In this document: positions 1 to 6,549 of the stretch, piece after piece | Position numbering within the stretch: the stretch's first letter is position 1 | Layout: each line of letters starts with the position of its first letter | Source of the DNA: Catalinimonas niigatensis | GTDB lineage: Bacteria; Bacteroidota; Bacteroidia; Cytophagales; Cyclobacteriaceae | Direction: 5' to 3' | Length of the DNA stretch: 64,000 bases | Assembly (NCBI RefSeq): GCF_030506285.1 | Contig: NZ_CP119422.1 | Location: 5,505,501 to 5,569,500 of the forward strand | The notes under the pieces: generated by a model | What the model was told of the DNA's origin: nothing | What the model saw: only the letters and a program-made list of their open reading frames with translations | Database searches by the model: none | Position numbers and translations under genes: made by a program

Positions 1-234
1 GCTATCCATCCTTTCATCAAGCGCTGCACCCTGGCTACCGGCCCCTATAGGATAAGTGGGTACCAACGTTTACAAACAAGCATGAACAAAACCAGCTATT
101 TTCATACACCTTCTACCAAAAAGCATGTAAAAATGCTTATCTTGAGTTGGTATATAGAAAATAGCCGCATACTGCGCTATCCGTATGTTGGCTGCTAGCA
201 TAAGGAAAAAAAAGAAAAATTAACAATAAGAAAC
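1..234. other. Intergenic, nested palindromes, no gene
   Basis: No convincing gene is seen here. An imperfect inverted repeat spans about 102-167, with GCTATTTTC on the left and GAAAATAGC on the right. Inside it is a perfect small hairpin: AAGCAT at 121-126 pairs with ATGCTT at 133-138. The 13-mer AACGTTTACAAAC at 65-77 recurs at 24098-24110 in front of ssb. The segment ends in GCTGCTAGCATAAGG just before the first lipoprotein gene, so it resembles the structured junctions between the next genes. It may be the left-most junction of the accessory array. Confidence 0.4.
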
Positions 235-690
235 ATGAAATCAACAACAAAGCCTGGTGGATTATTCTTGATTGTATTTGTATCAATACTAAGTATTTCA
301 TGTAAAGAAGAAGACTTTGAATCAGATTCTAGTTTAGAAAACACAACATGGAGACTCACAAAAGAATCTTGGTACTTTTCAAATGGAGACTCATTAATTT
401 TTGATAACTCAGTTGAGGGGGCAGGGCATTTCATATGGGATTTTAATTCAGATACAACTTTAATGATTCATTACGAGCCATATACATTTAGCCAAGACGC
501 ATATTGGGAAAAGAACAGAGGTACTTTAACAATAAAAACTAAATCCACCAACGACTCATTTCAGTCAAAACATTATACTATTCTTCAACTAAGCAGATCA
601 AGTATGATTTTAAATGTAGAGGAAGTTAATGGTGAGTCAAATGATAAAGGAAAAGCTACCAAGATGCTGTATGAACTAAAAAAACAGTAA
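235..690 (+). CDS. Small lipoprotein, lipocalin-like fold suspected
   Basis: A 151-residue protein with a lipoprotein signal: a hydrophobic stretch at about residues 10-21 and a lipobox ending in Cys23, followed by an acidic KEEDFE segment. It should be lipid-anchored in the cell envelope. The mature part has Trp/Tyr-rich alternating strands (NTTWRLTKESW, then several strand-like segments ending in MLYELKK). These recall the small lipocalin-like lipoproteins common in Bacteroidota, but no family can be assigned with confidence. The gene is visibly AT-rich: a hand count of 301-360 gives 20 G+C in 60, against 33 in 60 at 7261-7320 in sbcD. It stands alone, with structured intergenic DNA on both sides. 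Confidence 0.75.
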   Translation: MKSTTKPGGLFLIVFVSILSISCKEEDFESDSSLENTTWRLTKESWYFSNGDSLIFDNSVEGAGHFIWDFNSDTTLMIHYEPYTFSQDAYWEKNRGTLTIKTKSTNDSFQSKHYTILQLSRSSMILNVEEVNGESNDKGKATKMLYELKKQ

Positions 691-693
691 AAG

Positions 694-805
694 CCAGCAG
701 CCTGGTGATAATCGCACTGGGTCTGATGTGGCCCTAAGTTAGAAAAACGTATTCGGAAGTAAAACAGCAAACAAGTCGGCGGGCAGCTGCTCTGGCCGTT
801 AATGC
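694..805 (+). repeat. Structured junction between orphan genes
   Basis: Starting just after the stop codon at 690, GCCAGCAGCCTG near 694 is imperfectly complementary to CAGCTGCTCTGGC at about 784-796. The right end reads GGGCAGCTGC (781-790), seven bases, then GTTAATGC (798-805). The same arrangement, GGGTAGCTGC, five bases, then GTTATGC, closes the palindrome at 3107-3201. I read this as a diverged member of the same kind of junction element. Its exact ends are uncertain. Confidence 0.4.
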
Positions 806-830
806 AAAAATAAATTAAGTAGTCAGTAGA

Positions 831-1184
831 ATGAGTATCAAGAGGATAGTAAGATCGTGGGAAGCGGCTGCTTTAGATTTAGGCATTAAAATTCAGTCAC
901 CTATTATCTTGAAAAAAGATGATAACAAGGAGATAAAATTTGATTTGTTGATTGAGGACTTTGGGAGTCAATTAGGAACAATAATATTGACAGTAAATGA
1001 CATGACTGATTTTAATATTCCTGAAAAGTATGGATACTATTGTTCTGCATTGAATCCTTATAGCTATGATAAATATGACAGAGAAATTTTCATAGACACT
1101 TTGACTGATTGGGGATTTTATGGAAATCCTAAAGAGAAACCTGAGTGCTATCAGGGAGAAATATACCACGACGATAAAAAATAA
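831..1184 (+). CDS. Hypothetical protein, 117 aa
   Basis: Not recognised. It is a soluble, acidic, aromatic-rich protein without a signal peptide or membrane segment. It has an N-terminal helix (KRIVRSWEAAALDLG) and a C-terminal part rich in Tyr, Trp and Gly (KYGYYC, DWGFYGNP). Compact single-domain proteins of this look occur among immunity proteins of polymorphic toxins, but nothing in the sequence proves that, and no toxin gene lies next to it. Like its neighbours it is alone on the plus strand between palindromic spacers, and it is AT-rich. Confidence 0.6.
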   Translation: MSIKRIVRSWEAAALDLGIKIQSPIILKKDDNKEIKFDLLIEDFGSQLGTIILTVNDMTDFNIPEKYGYYCSALNPYSYDKYDREIFIDTLTDWGFYGNPKEKPECYQGEIYHDDKK

Positions 1185-1241
1185 AAGCACTAATGCCAAC
1201 ACTCAGTAAGTGCTACAGCTTTGGCTAATGGCCTCGCCAGC

Positions 1242-1262
1242 GGCTATGGTAGCCATTATGCC
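1242..1262 (+). repeat. Junction motif, copy in front of arsA
   Basis: GGCTA-TGG-TAGCC forms a 5-bp hairpin and runs into CATTATGCC. The 15-mer TATGGTAGCCATTAT at 1245-1259 recurs with a single change at 4059-4073 (TATGGCAGCCATTAT), just before the membrane-protein gene at 4092. Two unrelated genes are therefore preceded by nearly the same short hairpin. That fits a repeated junction element better than a gene-specific operator. Confidence 0.45.
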
Positions 1263-1306
1263 TCACCCAAAAGAACGACACTAGCACAAACAGAACAAAA
1301 CAAAAT

Positions 1307-3112
1307 ATGACCGAAACAAAAACAAAATATTTGTTCTTCACTGGCAAAGGTGGCGTGGGAAAAACCTCGCTTGCTTGTGCAACGGCTGTTAAAATGGTTG
1401 ATGCGGGCAAAGTTGTGCTCCTTGTCAGTACCGACCCTGCATCTAACTTGAAAGATGTATTAGAGAGCCCTGTAGACGAAAATATAAATTCCATTAAAGG
1501 AATTGACAAACTCTTTGCGGTAAATATCAACCCCGAAAATTCAGCCGAAGAATATCGCAACCGAGTAACCCAACCCTTAGAAGGTATTGCTACAAAAGAA
1601 GAAATAAAGAAAATTAGGGAAGACCTTTCTGGTGCATGTACTACGGAAATTGCCTCTTTTGACGAATTTTCTCGTTTTGTATCTGGTGAAACCGAAGGCA
1701 CAAAATTTGATGTGATTATCTTCGATACAGCACCGACTGGTCATACACTAAGGTTGCTCGAATTACCTGCCGCTTGGTCAAGTTTTACAGAAGAAAACCC
1801 TGATGGTGCTTCCTGTCTTGGACCAACGTCTGCATTAAAAAGTGGAAAAGAAAGATACAATAATGTAGTATATAGACTTAGAGATTCTTCTTTGAGTAGT
1901 TTTTATATTGTAGCAAGGGCAGACAAAGCCTCTTTAAAAGAAGCATCAAGAACCAGCTATGAATTGAGAGACCTTGGAATGAACAACCAACTATTGTATA
2001 TCAATGGTGTATTCAAGGCGATTGACAAAGGAGACCAACTTGCTAACAAAATTGAAGCGATGGGCAGCGAGCAACTCAATTCTATACCTGAAAATTTGAA
2101 ATCATTAACATTAACGACATTTCCCCTTTTGCCCTACAACGTTTTGGGAATCGACAAACTTCGTTCACTATTTGATTCCAAATCCCAAAAATTGATTTCA
2201 GAAAATATGATTGCTCAAACTGAGATATCACATCTGGTATTAAAGGGAATCGAAAAGTTAACTGACGAACTTTGTAAAAATCAGCAGCACGGACTTATAA
2301 TGACAATGGGGAAAGGGGGTGTAGGAAAAACTATTGCCGCTTCCGCTATTGCAGTTTTACTCGCCAAAAAAGGCTTTGAAGTTCTTTTAACCACTACCGA
2401 CCCTGCTGCACACATACAGGATTTCATCGAGCAATTAGGCGAACTTCCTGCAACCTTGACAGTAGAACGCATTGACCCAAAAGTGGAAACACAGAGGTAT
2501 ACAGCAAAGATATTGGAGCATAAAGGGCAAGGGCAGTCCGAAGAAGCAAAAAAGTTGATACTGGAAGATTTAAAGTCGCCCTGCACAGAAGAAGTTGCCG
2601 TTTTTCACGCCTTTTCAAAAGCTATAAGTATGGCAAAAAGAAAATTTGTGGTAATGGATACTGCTCCAACGGGACATACTTTATTGTTATTGGATACAGC
2701 TGGAAGCTATCATTGGGATATTATGAGAAATAATGTAAATGCGGGTCGACTTCGCACACCCTATATGTCTTTGCAAGACCAGGAATTGTCAAAAATAATT
2801 TTGGTTTCCTTACCAGAAACAACCCCAATGCGTGAAGCTGGCTCTTTACAGGATGATTTAAAAAGAGCAGGCATTACACCTTATGCTTGGTTAATAAACC
2901 AAAGTCTTTCAATGCTATCAGGTATATCAGACCCTTTACTTAAAAGTCGGGCTAGTGCAGAAACAAAAGTTATTGATACAATTAAAACTACCTATTCGGA
3001 AAGAACATTTGGCATTCCGTTCATTGCAGAAAAAAGACTACTCCCTGCACTTTTAGACAGCCATCTAAACGAAATAATAACTTCAAATGAGAATAGAATA
3101 GCGAAGGCATAA
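1307..3112 (+). CDS. arsA: Arsenite-stimulated ATPase ArsA (orphan)
   Basis: A 601-residue, two-domain ArsA/Get3-type ATPase. In the known system it energises arsenite export through ArsB. Each half has a deviant Walker A GKGGVGKT (residues 13-20 and 335-342) and a DTAPTGHT switch motif. The three cysteines that bind As(III) in the E. coli enzyme have clear counterparts: Cys111 in GACTTE, Cys170 in ASCLGP and Cys426 in SPCTEE. This argues for a working arsenical ATPase rather than a tail-anchored-protein targeting factor. The length is close to the usual figure of about 585. No arsR, arsD, arsB or acr3 lies nearby; the gene is flanked by unrelated orphan genes and palindromic spacers, so any membrane partner must be elsewhere. 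The stop codon lies inside the GCATAAC end of the next element. Confidence 0.93.
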   Translation: MTETKTKYLFFTGKGGVGKTSLACATAVKMVDAGKVVLLVSTDPASNLKDVLESPVDENINSIKGIDKLFAVNINPENSAEEYRNRVTQPLEGIATKEEIKKIREDLSGACTTEIASFDEFSRFVSGETEGTKFDVIIFDTAPTGHTLRLLELPAAWSSFTEENPDGASCLGPTSALKSGKERYNNVVYRLRDSSLSSFYIVARADKASLKEASRTSYELRDLGMNNQLLYINGVFKAIDKGDQLANKIEAMGSEQLNSIPENLKSLTLTTFPLLPYNVLGIDKLRSLFDSKSQKLISENMIAQTEISHLVLKGIEKLTDELCKNQQHGLIMTMGKGGVGKTIAASAIAVLLAKKGFEVLLTTTDPAAHIQDFIEQLGELPATLTVERIDPKVETQRYTAKILEHKGQGQSEEAKKLILEDLKSPCTEEVAVFHAFSKAISMAKRKFVVMDTAPTGHTLLLLDTAGSYHWDIMRNNVNAGRLRTPYMSLQDQELSKIILVSLPETTPMREAGSLQDDLKRAGITPYAWLINQSLSMLSGISDPLLKSRASAETKVIDTIKTTYSERTFGIPFIAEKRLLPALLDSHLNEIITSNENRIAKA

Positions 3113-3201
3113 CAGCACCTACCCAAAAGGCGGGGTTTCGTGTTCCAAAGACAGTTTTGTGGTAAAATTCCCGCCCTTCGGGTAGCTGCAAAACGTTATG
3201 C
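3107..3201 (+). repeat. attC-like imperfect palindrome
   Basis: A 95-bp element with GCATAAC (3107-3113, containing the arsA stop codon) at one end and the exact complement GTTATGC (3195-3201) at the other. Inside, TACCC-AAAA-GGCGGG (3120-3134) pairs with CCCGCC-CTTC-GGGTA (3170-3184). Between the outer and inner stems are unequal unpaired spacers, and the centre is an unpaired loop. Paired outer boxes, an asymmetric spacer, a paired inner stem and a variable centre are the layout of integron attC recombination sites. The terminal boxes fit the consensus RYYYAAC/GTTRRRY only partly, and no integrase gene is visible. A structured terminator or another small repeat family remains possible. Confidence 0.45.
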
Positions 3202-3230
3202 AAATACGTAGAGTTTTCATTCCCCTCCAA

Positions 3231-3319
3231 GGTCTGTGTCTCACAGACCTTCATTGGTTTTGATGTACAACTTGATTTATAAATCAGCAAAATAGTCAGT
3301 ACCGCAGCTACCGTATGGT
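3231..3319 (+). repeat. 89-bp dispersed repeat, copy A
   Basis: Aligns without gaps to 4717-4805; by hand count 67 of 89 positions match. It starts with the hairpin GGTCTGTG-TCT-CACAGACC (stem extended by AA/TT to 3229-3251). It ends with CAGTACCGCAGCTACCGTATGGT-like sequence (3297-3319), which lies 66 bases from the hairpin start in both copies. Both copies are downstream of a plus-strand gene and in the same orientation. No coding potential was seen. Confidence 0.75.
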
Positions 3320-3438
3320 CATGACATTATATGATAGGGGTTTTGAATGAGCAATAGCCCTGCGGACAGGGAATGCATTGGCTGTTATGGGCATTTAAAA
3401 ACCAAAACAATCTAACTGAATTTATGTATATTTGAGTT
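3320..3438. other. Intergenic with a small hairpin
   Basis: Part of the 326-bp gap after arsA. Besides the two elements above it holds the hairpin CCCTG-cgga-CAGGG (3358-3371) and the sequence GGCTGTTATGGGC (3380-3392) shortly before the antitoxin gene. That again resembles the GTTATG-type junction ends. No gene is seen. Confidence 0.4.
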
Positions 3439-3660
3439 ATGAATTATCAAGATTACATAGAGATTAGATCAGATAAGAGATTTGGAAAGCCTTGTCTTAA
3501 AGGAACTAGAATTTCAGTTTATGACGTACTGAATTGGCTTTCAAATGGAATGAGCAAACAGGAGATTATGGAAGATTTTGAAGAGATTACTGAAGAAATG
3601 ATCAATGCTTGTCTGGCATTTGCTGCCGATAAAGAACATAAACTTAAGATTGCGTCTTGA
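3439..3660 (+). CDS. DUF433 antitoxin-type protein
   Basis: A 73-residue DUF433 protein, a small winged-helix-like DNA-binding family that usually sits directly in front of a PIN-like DUF5615 gene in a toxin-antitoxin arrangement. Characteristic segments are visible: GKPCLKGTRISVYDVLNWLSNGMS (described here by position, residues about 17-40), then EIMEDFEEITEEMINACLAFAADKE (about 42-66). The stop codon overlaps the presumed TTG start of the toxin (3657-3659), as expected for a translationally coupled pair. The antitoxin looks intact, whereas the toxin is disrupted. A retained antitoxin with a dead toxin is a common outcome for chromosomal pairs. Confidence 0.85.
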   Translation: MNYQDYIEIRSDKRFGKPCLKGTRISVYDVLNWLSNGMSKQEIMEDFEEITEEMINACLAFAADKEHKLKIAS

Positions 3661-4015
3661 AACTCTTATTCGATCCCGCGGGGACCGTCAGAATATCTCC
3701 CCGAAGATTGTCAGGCAAGTAGAAGCAGATTTTCCGGATTCAAAACAAGTTCGGCATGTTGGTCTAGAAGATGCTTCAGATGCCATAATTTTTGATTATG
3801 CTAAGAAGAATGGATATTCAATAGTAACATTTGATTCTGATTTTGTGGATTTGAATGTGATTAGAGGCATTCCGCCGAAGATAATCTGGTTGAAGACTGG
3901 AAATCTAACTACCAAATCAATCTCAAATCTTCTAAGAAAGAATATGTCAGCCATACATAAATTTATAGAATCCGAAGAAGAAGAAATCTTGGAAATAATT
4001 CAAAACACCCCATAA
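3657..4015 (+). pseudogene. DUF5615 PIN-like toxin, frameshifted
   Basis: The family normally begins with a segment like MKLLFDQNISPKIV, where the early Asp is part of the PIN-like active site. Here TTG AAA CTC TTA TTC GAT (3657-3674) encodes L-K-L-L-F-D. QNISPKIV then resumes at 3689 in another frame, after 14 extra GC-rich bases (CCCGCGGGGACCGT, 3675-3688). Removing those 14 bases restores one continuous family-like protein through RHVGLEDASDAIIFDYAKKNG and TFDSDF to the stop at 4013-4015. The open frame that can be drawn from an ATG at 3605, inside the antitoxin, covers the body but lacks the start and the catalytic Asp. I call it a pseudogene; a sequencing error or recoding is less likely. 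Confidence 0.75.
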
Positions 4016-4091
4016 CAAGCCATAAGGGTCAAAGTTACAACTTCACCTCTGTAGCGTATATGGCAGCCATTATTACCCACAGAACTTCAAA
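4016..4091 (+). repeat. Structured junction before the membrane gene
   Basis: The toxin stop codon lies inside CCATAAC (4010-4016), one base different from the GCATAAC box at the arsA stop. The junction ends with TATGGCAGCCATTAT (4059-4073), 14 of 15 identical to 1245-1259 in front of arsA, and contains the small hairpin ATGG-cag-CCAT. The gene at 4092 starts 18 bases later. Confidence 0.4.
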
Positions 4092-4691
4092 ATGGAAATC
4101 TGGAATAGTTTAGATGAAAAAACAAAATTCACCATTCTGGTAACCATCATAATTGCTGTTATTGGTTGGGTAATTGCTATTTGGCAGTTTCGTGTTGCTA
4201 ACAAATTAAAAAAGACATCATTAGTCTATGAAAACAGACTAAAGGTTTACAATGAGTATTTTCACAAAATAGATGATATTAATGATCGGTTAATGATAGA
4301 TTTTCAGGAATTCATTGGACCAACAGTAAATAAGGTTTATGCTCAAATACTCACCGATCCTGAAAACTCAAATCAAAGCCTAATCGAGATGCAGAATGCA
4401 ATGTCAAAGATTCTCTCGCGCTCATCCAAAACAATAACTCAAGCAACACAGGAGCTTCAAAAGCTAAGATTCATAGCTTCAAAAAAGACTTTAAAGATTT
4501 TGGATGAATATAAAGATCTGGCTCAATCTCAAATTAACATAATTCCAGAGCTTCTTGGCTCAATTAATGTTAACTCATTCCAAAATTATGACGCTTTACG
4601 GAACCAACAACTGATTGCAATAGGACAAAAGCTCATTGAAACTCGAGATGCTTTAGAAAAGCAAATGCGAAAAGATCTGGACATAGATTAA
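4092..4691 (+). CDS. One-pass membrane protein with helical tail
   Basis: A 199-residue protein, not assignable to a family. One strong membrane helix spans about residues 13-31 (FTILVTIIIAVIGWVIAIW). A basic segment (ANKLKK) follows, then a long charged, heptad-like helical region up to the C-terminus. The positive residues after the helix suggest a cytoplasmic tail. Such short anchored coiled-coil proteins turn up in defence and mobile regions, but no effector motif is visible. It is AT-rich and flanked by a junction motif on the left and the second 89-bp repeat on the right. Confidence 0.65.
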   Translation: MEIWNSLDEKTKFTILVTIIIAVIGWVIAIWQFRVANKLKKTSLVYENRLKVYNEYFHKIDDINDRLMIDFQEFIGPTVNKVYAQILTDPENSNQSLIEMQNAMSKILSRSSKTITQATQELQKLRFIASKKTLKILDEYKDLAQSQINIIPELLGSINVNSFQNYDALRNQQLIAIGQKLIETRDALEKQMRKDLDID

Positions 4692-4716
4692 ATTTCGCGT
4701 GTAAAACCCACTCCTT

Positions 4717-4805
4717 GGTCTGTGTCTCACAGACCTTTACGGGTTTTGATATAATTACTTGTTCATGAATCATCAGGCAAGCCAGTATCGCAGCTTCCGC
4801 ATGGT
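4717..4805 (+). repeat. 89-bp dispersed repeat, copy B
   Basis: Second copy of the element at 3231-3319, same orientation, 67 of 89 positions matching by hand. The hairpin GGTCTGTG-TCT-CACAGACC is at 4717-4735, with extra partly paired flanks (AAAACCC near 4703-4709 against GGGTTTT near 4741-4747). It begins 25 bases after the stop codon of the membrane-protein gene. Copies A and B thus bracket the antitoxin/toxin locus and the membrane gene. Confidence 0.75.
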
Positions 4806-4933
4806 AATTTTATCAGATGGAATGCTTTTAAATAGAATAGCGCGGAAAGTATAGTAAACAAATCTGTTTGTTCTCAAATAGCAATGCACTATCTTTAGAT
4901 TGACCGCATACCTTTTAAAACATCATACCCATC

Positions 4934-5326
4934 ATGAAAGCCTTTACCTCATTTGCTTTAGGTTTATTGGTTTTGTGGACTGTGACCGCCTGCCAGGAAG
5001 ATCAGGAAGCCAGTGTCAGCAGTGACAAGGTGACTTACGAGGTCATCACCACATCAGGAAACTGGTATGGAGAGTACATTACTGAAACTGGAGAAAAGGA
5101 ATGCATTTGCAGTCAGCCACTGGCCTCCAGCGGATGGACCTACACCTTTCAAACGGCTTCCAAACCCTTTGAGCTTCATATTGATGCCACTACTGAATGC
5201 TGTGCCGACCAGGCCGATGCGCCGGATGTAACCACCAATATCTATGTGAATGATGTACTGGTAGCCAGCAACACATCCAACTGGGCAAAAGGAGTGGCTT
5301 CGGTAGATTTTATTTTAGAGAAATAA
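4934..5326 (+). CDS. Cys-rich lipoprotein, MmpS-like
   Basis: A 130-residue lipoprotein: hydrophobic signal at residues 6-19, lipobox TVTAC with Cys20, then an acidic linker. The mature part shows the strand pattern of MmpS-like secreted proteins (TSGNWYGEYI, SGWTYTFQT, IDATTE, NIYVNDVLVASN). It also carries four extra cysteines: C-I-C at about residues 59-61 and a Cys-Cys pair at about 85-86. These could form disulphides or bind a metal; that is inference. The gene's base composition is closer to the conserved genes downstream than to the AT-rich genes upstream. Confidence 0.75.
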   Translation: MKAFTSFALGLLVLWTVTACQEDQEASVSSDKVTYEVITTSGNWYGEYITETGEKECICSQPLASSGWTYTFQTASKPFELHIDATTECCADQADAPDVTTNIYVNDVLVASNTSNWAKGVASVDFILEK

Positions 5327-5355
5327 ATAGAAGCCAGGCAGCGAAAGGTTGCAGA

Positions 5356-5390
5356 AGCCGCATTACAAATGCGGCTAGCGGCGGTTTTTT
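5356..5390 (+). terminator. Probable intrinsic terminator
   Basis: AGCCGCATT (5356-5364), loop ACA, AATGCGGCT (5368-5376), then AGCGGCGG and six T (5385-5390). It lies 30 bases downstream of the lipoprotein stop. The T run is eight bases from the stem, so the element may instead fold using GCCGC and the later GCGGC. It marks the end of the accessory stretch. Confidence 0.5.
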
Positions 5391-5519
5391 GCTGGCAAAA
5401 CTACAGTTAGGTGTAACTTTTTTGCTGTACACTTGTCCTGGATATGCATCACCCAAATGATGCGCCGAATTGATAACGAATAGCAAGTAAAATCTCTCTG
5501 AAAAATCAAAACCTTTGCG

Positions 5520-5738
5520 ATGAAACTACTGATATTCAGAACGGACATCCGTGGCAAAAAAAAGATTGACTTTCTGAGGTCGTTGTTCAGCAAAAATCCT
5601 GTCATCCTGGATTGGAATATTGACACCCATGATGTTGACAATGTGCTGAGGATAGAAGCCTCAGACCATTTAGACGAAACGGAAATCATCAAGCTGATCG
5701 AACCCTACGGCTTTTATTGTGAAGCCTTACCGGATTAA
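5520..5738 (+). CDS. HMA-like small protein without CxxC
   Basis: A 72-residue protein with a beta-alpha-beta-beta-alpha-beta pattern expected of a ferredoxin-like (heavy-metal-associated) fold: KLLIFRTDI, then KKIDFLRSLFSK, VILDWNIDTHDV, NVLRIEAS and DETEIIKLIEPYGF. The metal-binding CxxC of copper chaperones is absent; the only Cys is near the C-terminus (residue 68). The start at 5520 follows a 100-base leader and is the only sensible one. Role unknown; it may be a non-metal relative. Confidence 0.65.
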   Translation: MKLLIFRTDIRGKKKIDFLRSLFSKNPVILDWNIDTHDVDNVLRIEASDHLDETEIIKLIEPYGFYCEALPD

Positions 5739-5889
5739 CATCAAGTTATCCCGAAACGTAGTCTTTGTGACTACTATCATGGATAATGGTTACTCAAAAA
5801 GTGATTAACGAATCCAAAAATATTTTAAACAAAGTAGCAGGAAATCATTGTTAAGTGGTAGACCTTTTATAAAGATAAATTTTTTAATT

Positions 5890-6306
5890 ATGGAAACCAT
5901 TTATTCAAGCGAAGTAACCTCCAAAGGAGGCCTCTATGGACATATCACCTCTGAAGATGGCGCACTGGACACTGAAGTATATATGCCCACCGGCACAAAG
6001 AATGACAAACAAAAAGGAACCACGCCTGAGCAACTTTTTGCTGCCAGCTATGCAGCCTGTCTGGAAGGTACGCTTTATCATATTGCCAAACTAAAGAACG
6101 TGGAGATCAATGCGTCTGAAGTATCAGCGAAGGTAAAAGCAGTACAGGTAGAAAAAGGGGATTTACGTTTTGCCCTTGATCTGAAAGTATCTATTCCTGA
6201 GATGGAGAAAGAAAAAGCCCAGAAGCTGCTGGATGAAGCTTATAAAAATTGTCCGCTGACCAAAGCCACTGAAGGTAATATGGAAGTCAATGTAAATCTG
6301 AAATAG
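5890..6306 (+). CDS. OsmC/Ohr-family peroxidase
   Basis: A 138-residue OsmC-superfamily protein of the Ohr type, which reduces organic hydroperoxides using a lipoyl or thiol donor in the cytoplasm. Both redox cysteines are present: Cys57 in SYAACLEG and Cys121 in NCPLTKA. The expected N-terminal strand (TSKGGLYGHITSEDG) is also there. The start at 5890 (METIYSSEV) is preferred because the family begins there; the frame also stays open to an upstream ATG at 5848, which would add 14 residues. No ohrR-type MarR regulator is adjacent. The length is typical (about 140). Confidence 0.9.
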   Translation: METIYSSEVTSKGGLYGHITSEDGALDTEVYMPTGTKNDKQKGTTPEQLFAASYAACLEGTLYHIAKLKNVEINASEVSAKVKAVQVEKGDLRFALDLKVSIPEMEKEKAQKLLDEAYKNCPLTKATEGNMEVNVNLK

Positions 6307-6549
6307 AGGAAGAGGGCGAAGTTTTAATTATTAGTTGTAGCTCTTTGTTGTAAAAGTGATTGCTGATCTTAAGAAAGTGAACAAACTTCTGTGACACCTT
6401 TTGAAAATGATAGCAAATCACTTTTCAGCGAAGAAAAAGTCTAATAACAGTTTTTTGTACAGTATCGTTGATTCACCTGTATTTAAGTATTTGTCATATA
6501 CCAACCGGCATGGCTTGATTGCCTGAATCTGCTTTCCTATTTTTAGGCG

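Noticed and set aside
1225-1701. Minus-strand frame opposite the start of arsA
   Set aside because: It is antisense to a strongly conserved ATPase and has no family features, only the compositional echo of the opposite strand.
3605-4015. A 136-residue gene starting at the ATG at 3605
   Set aside because: Its first 28 or so residues read through the antitoxin gene in another frame and contain none of the DUF5615 start. The family-like start is at 3657 in a different frame, so the long frame is a by-product of the frameshift.
1-5400. Prophage or integrative element at the left end
   Set aside because: No integrase, transposase, relaxase, capsid or att duplication at a tRNA is visible. Only structured junctions and orphan genes are present.
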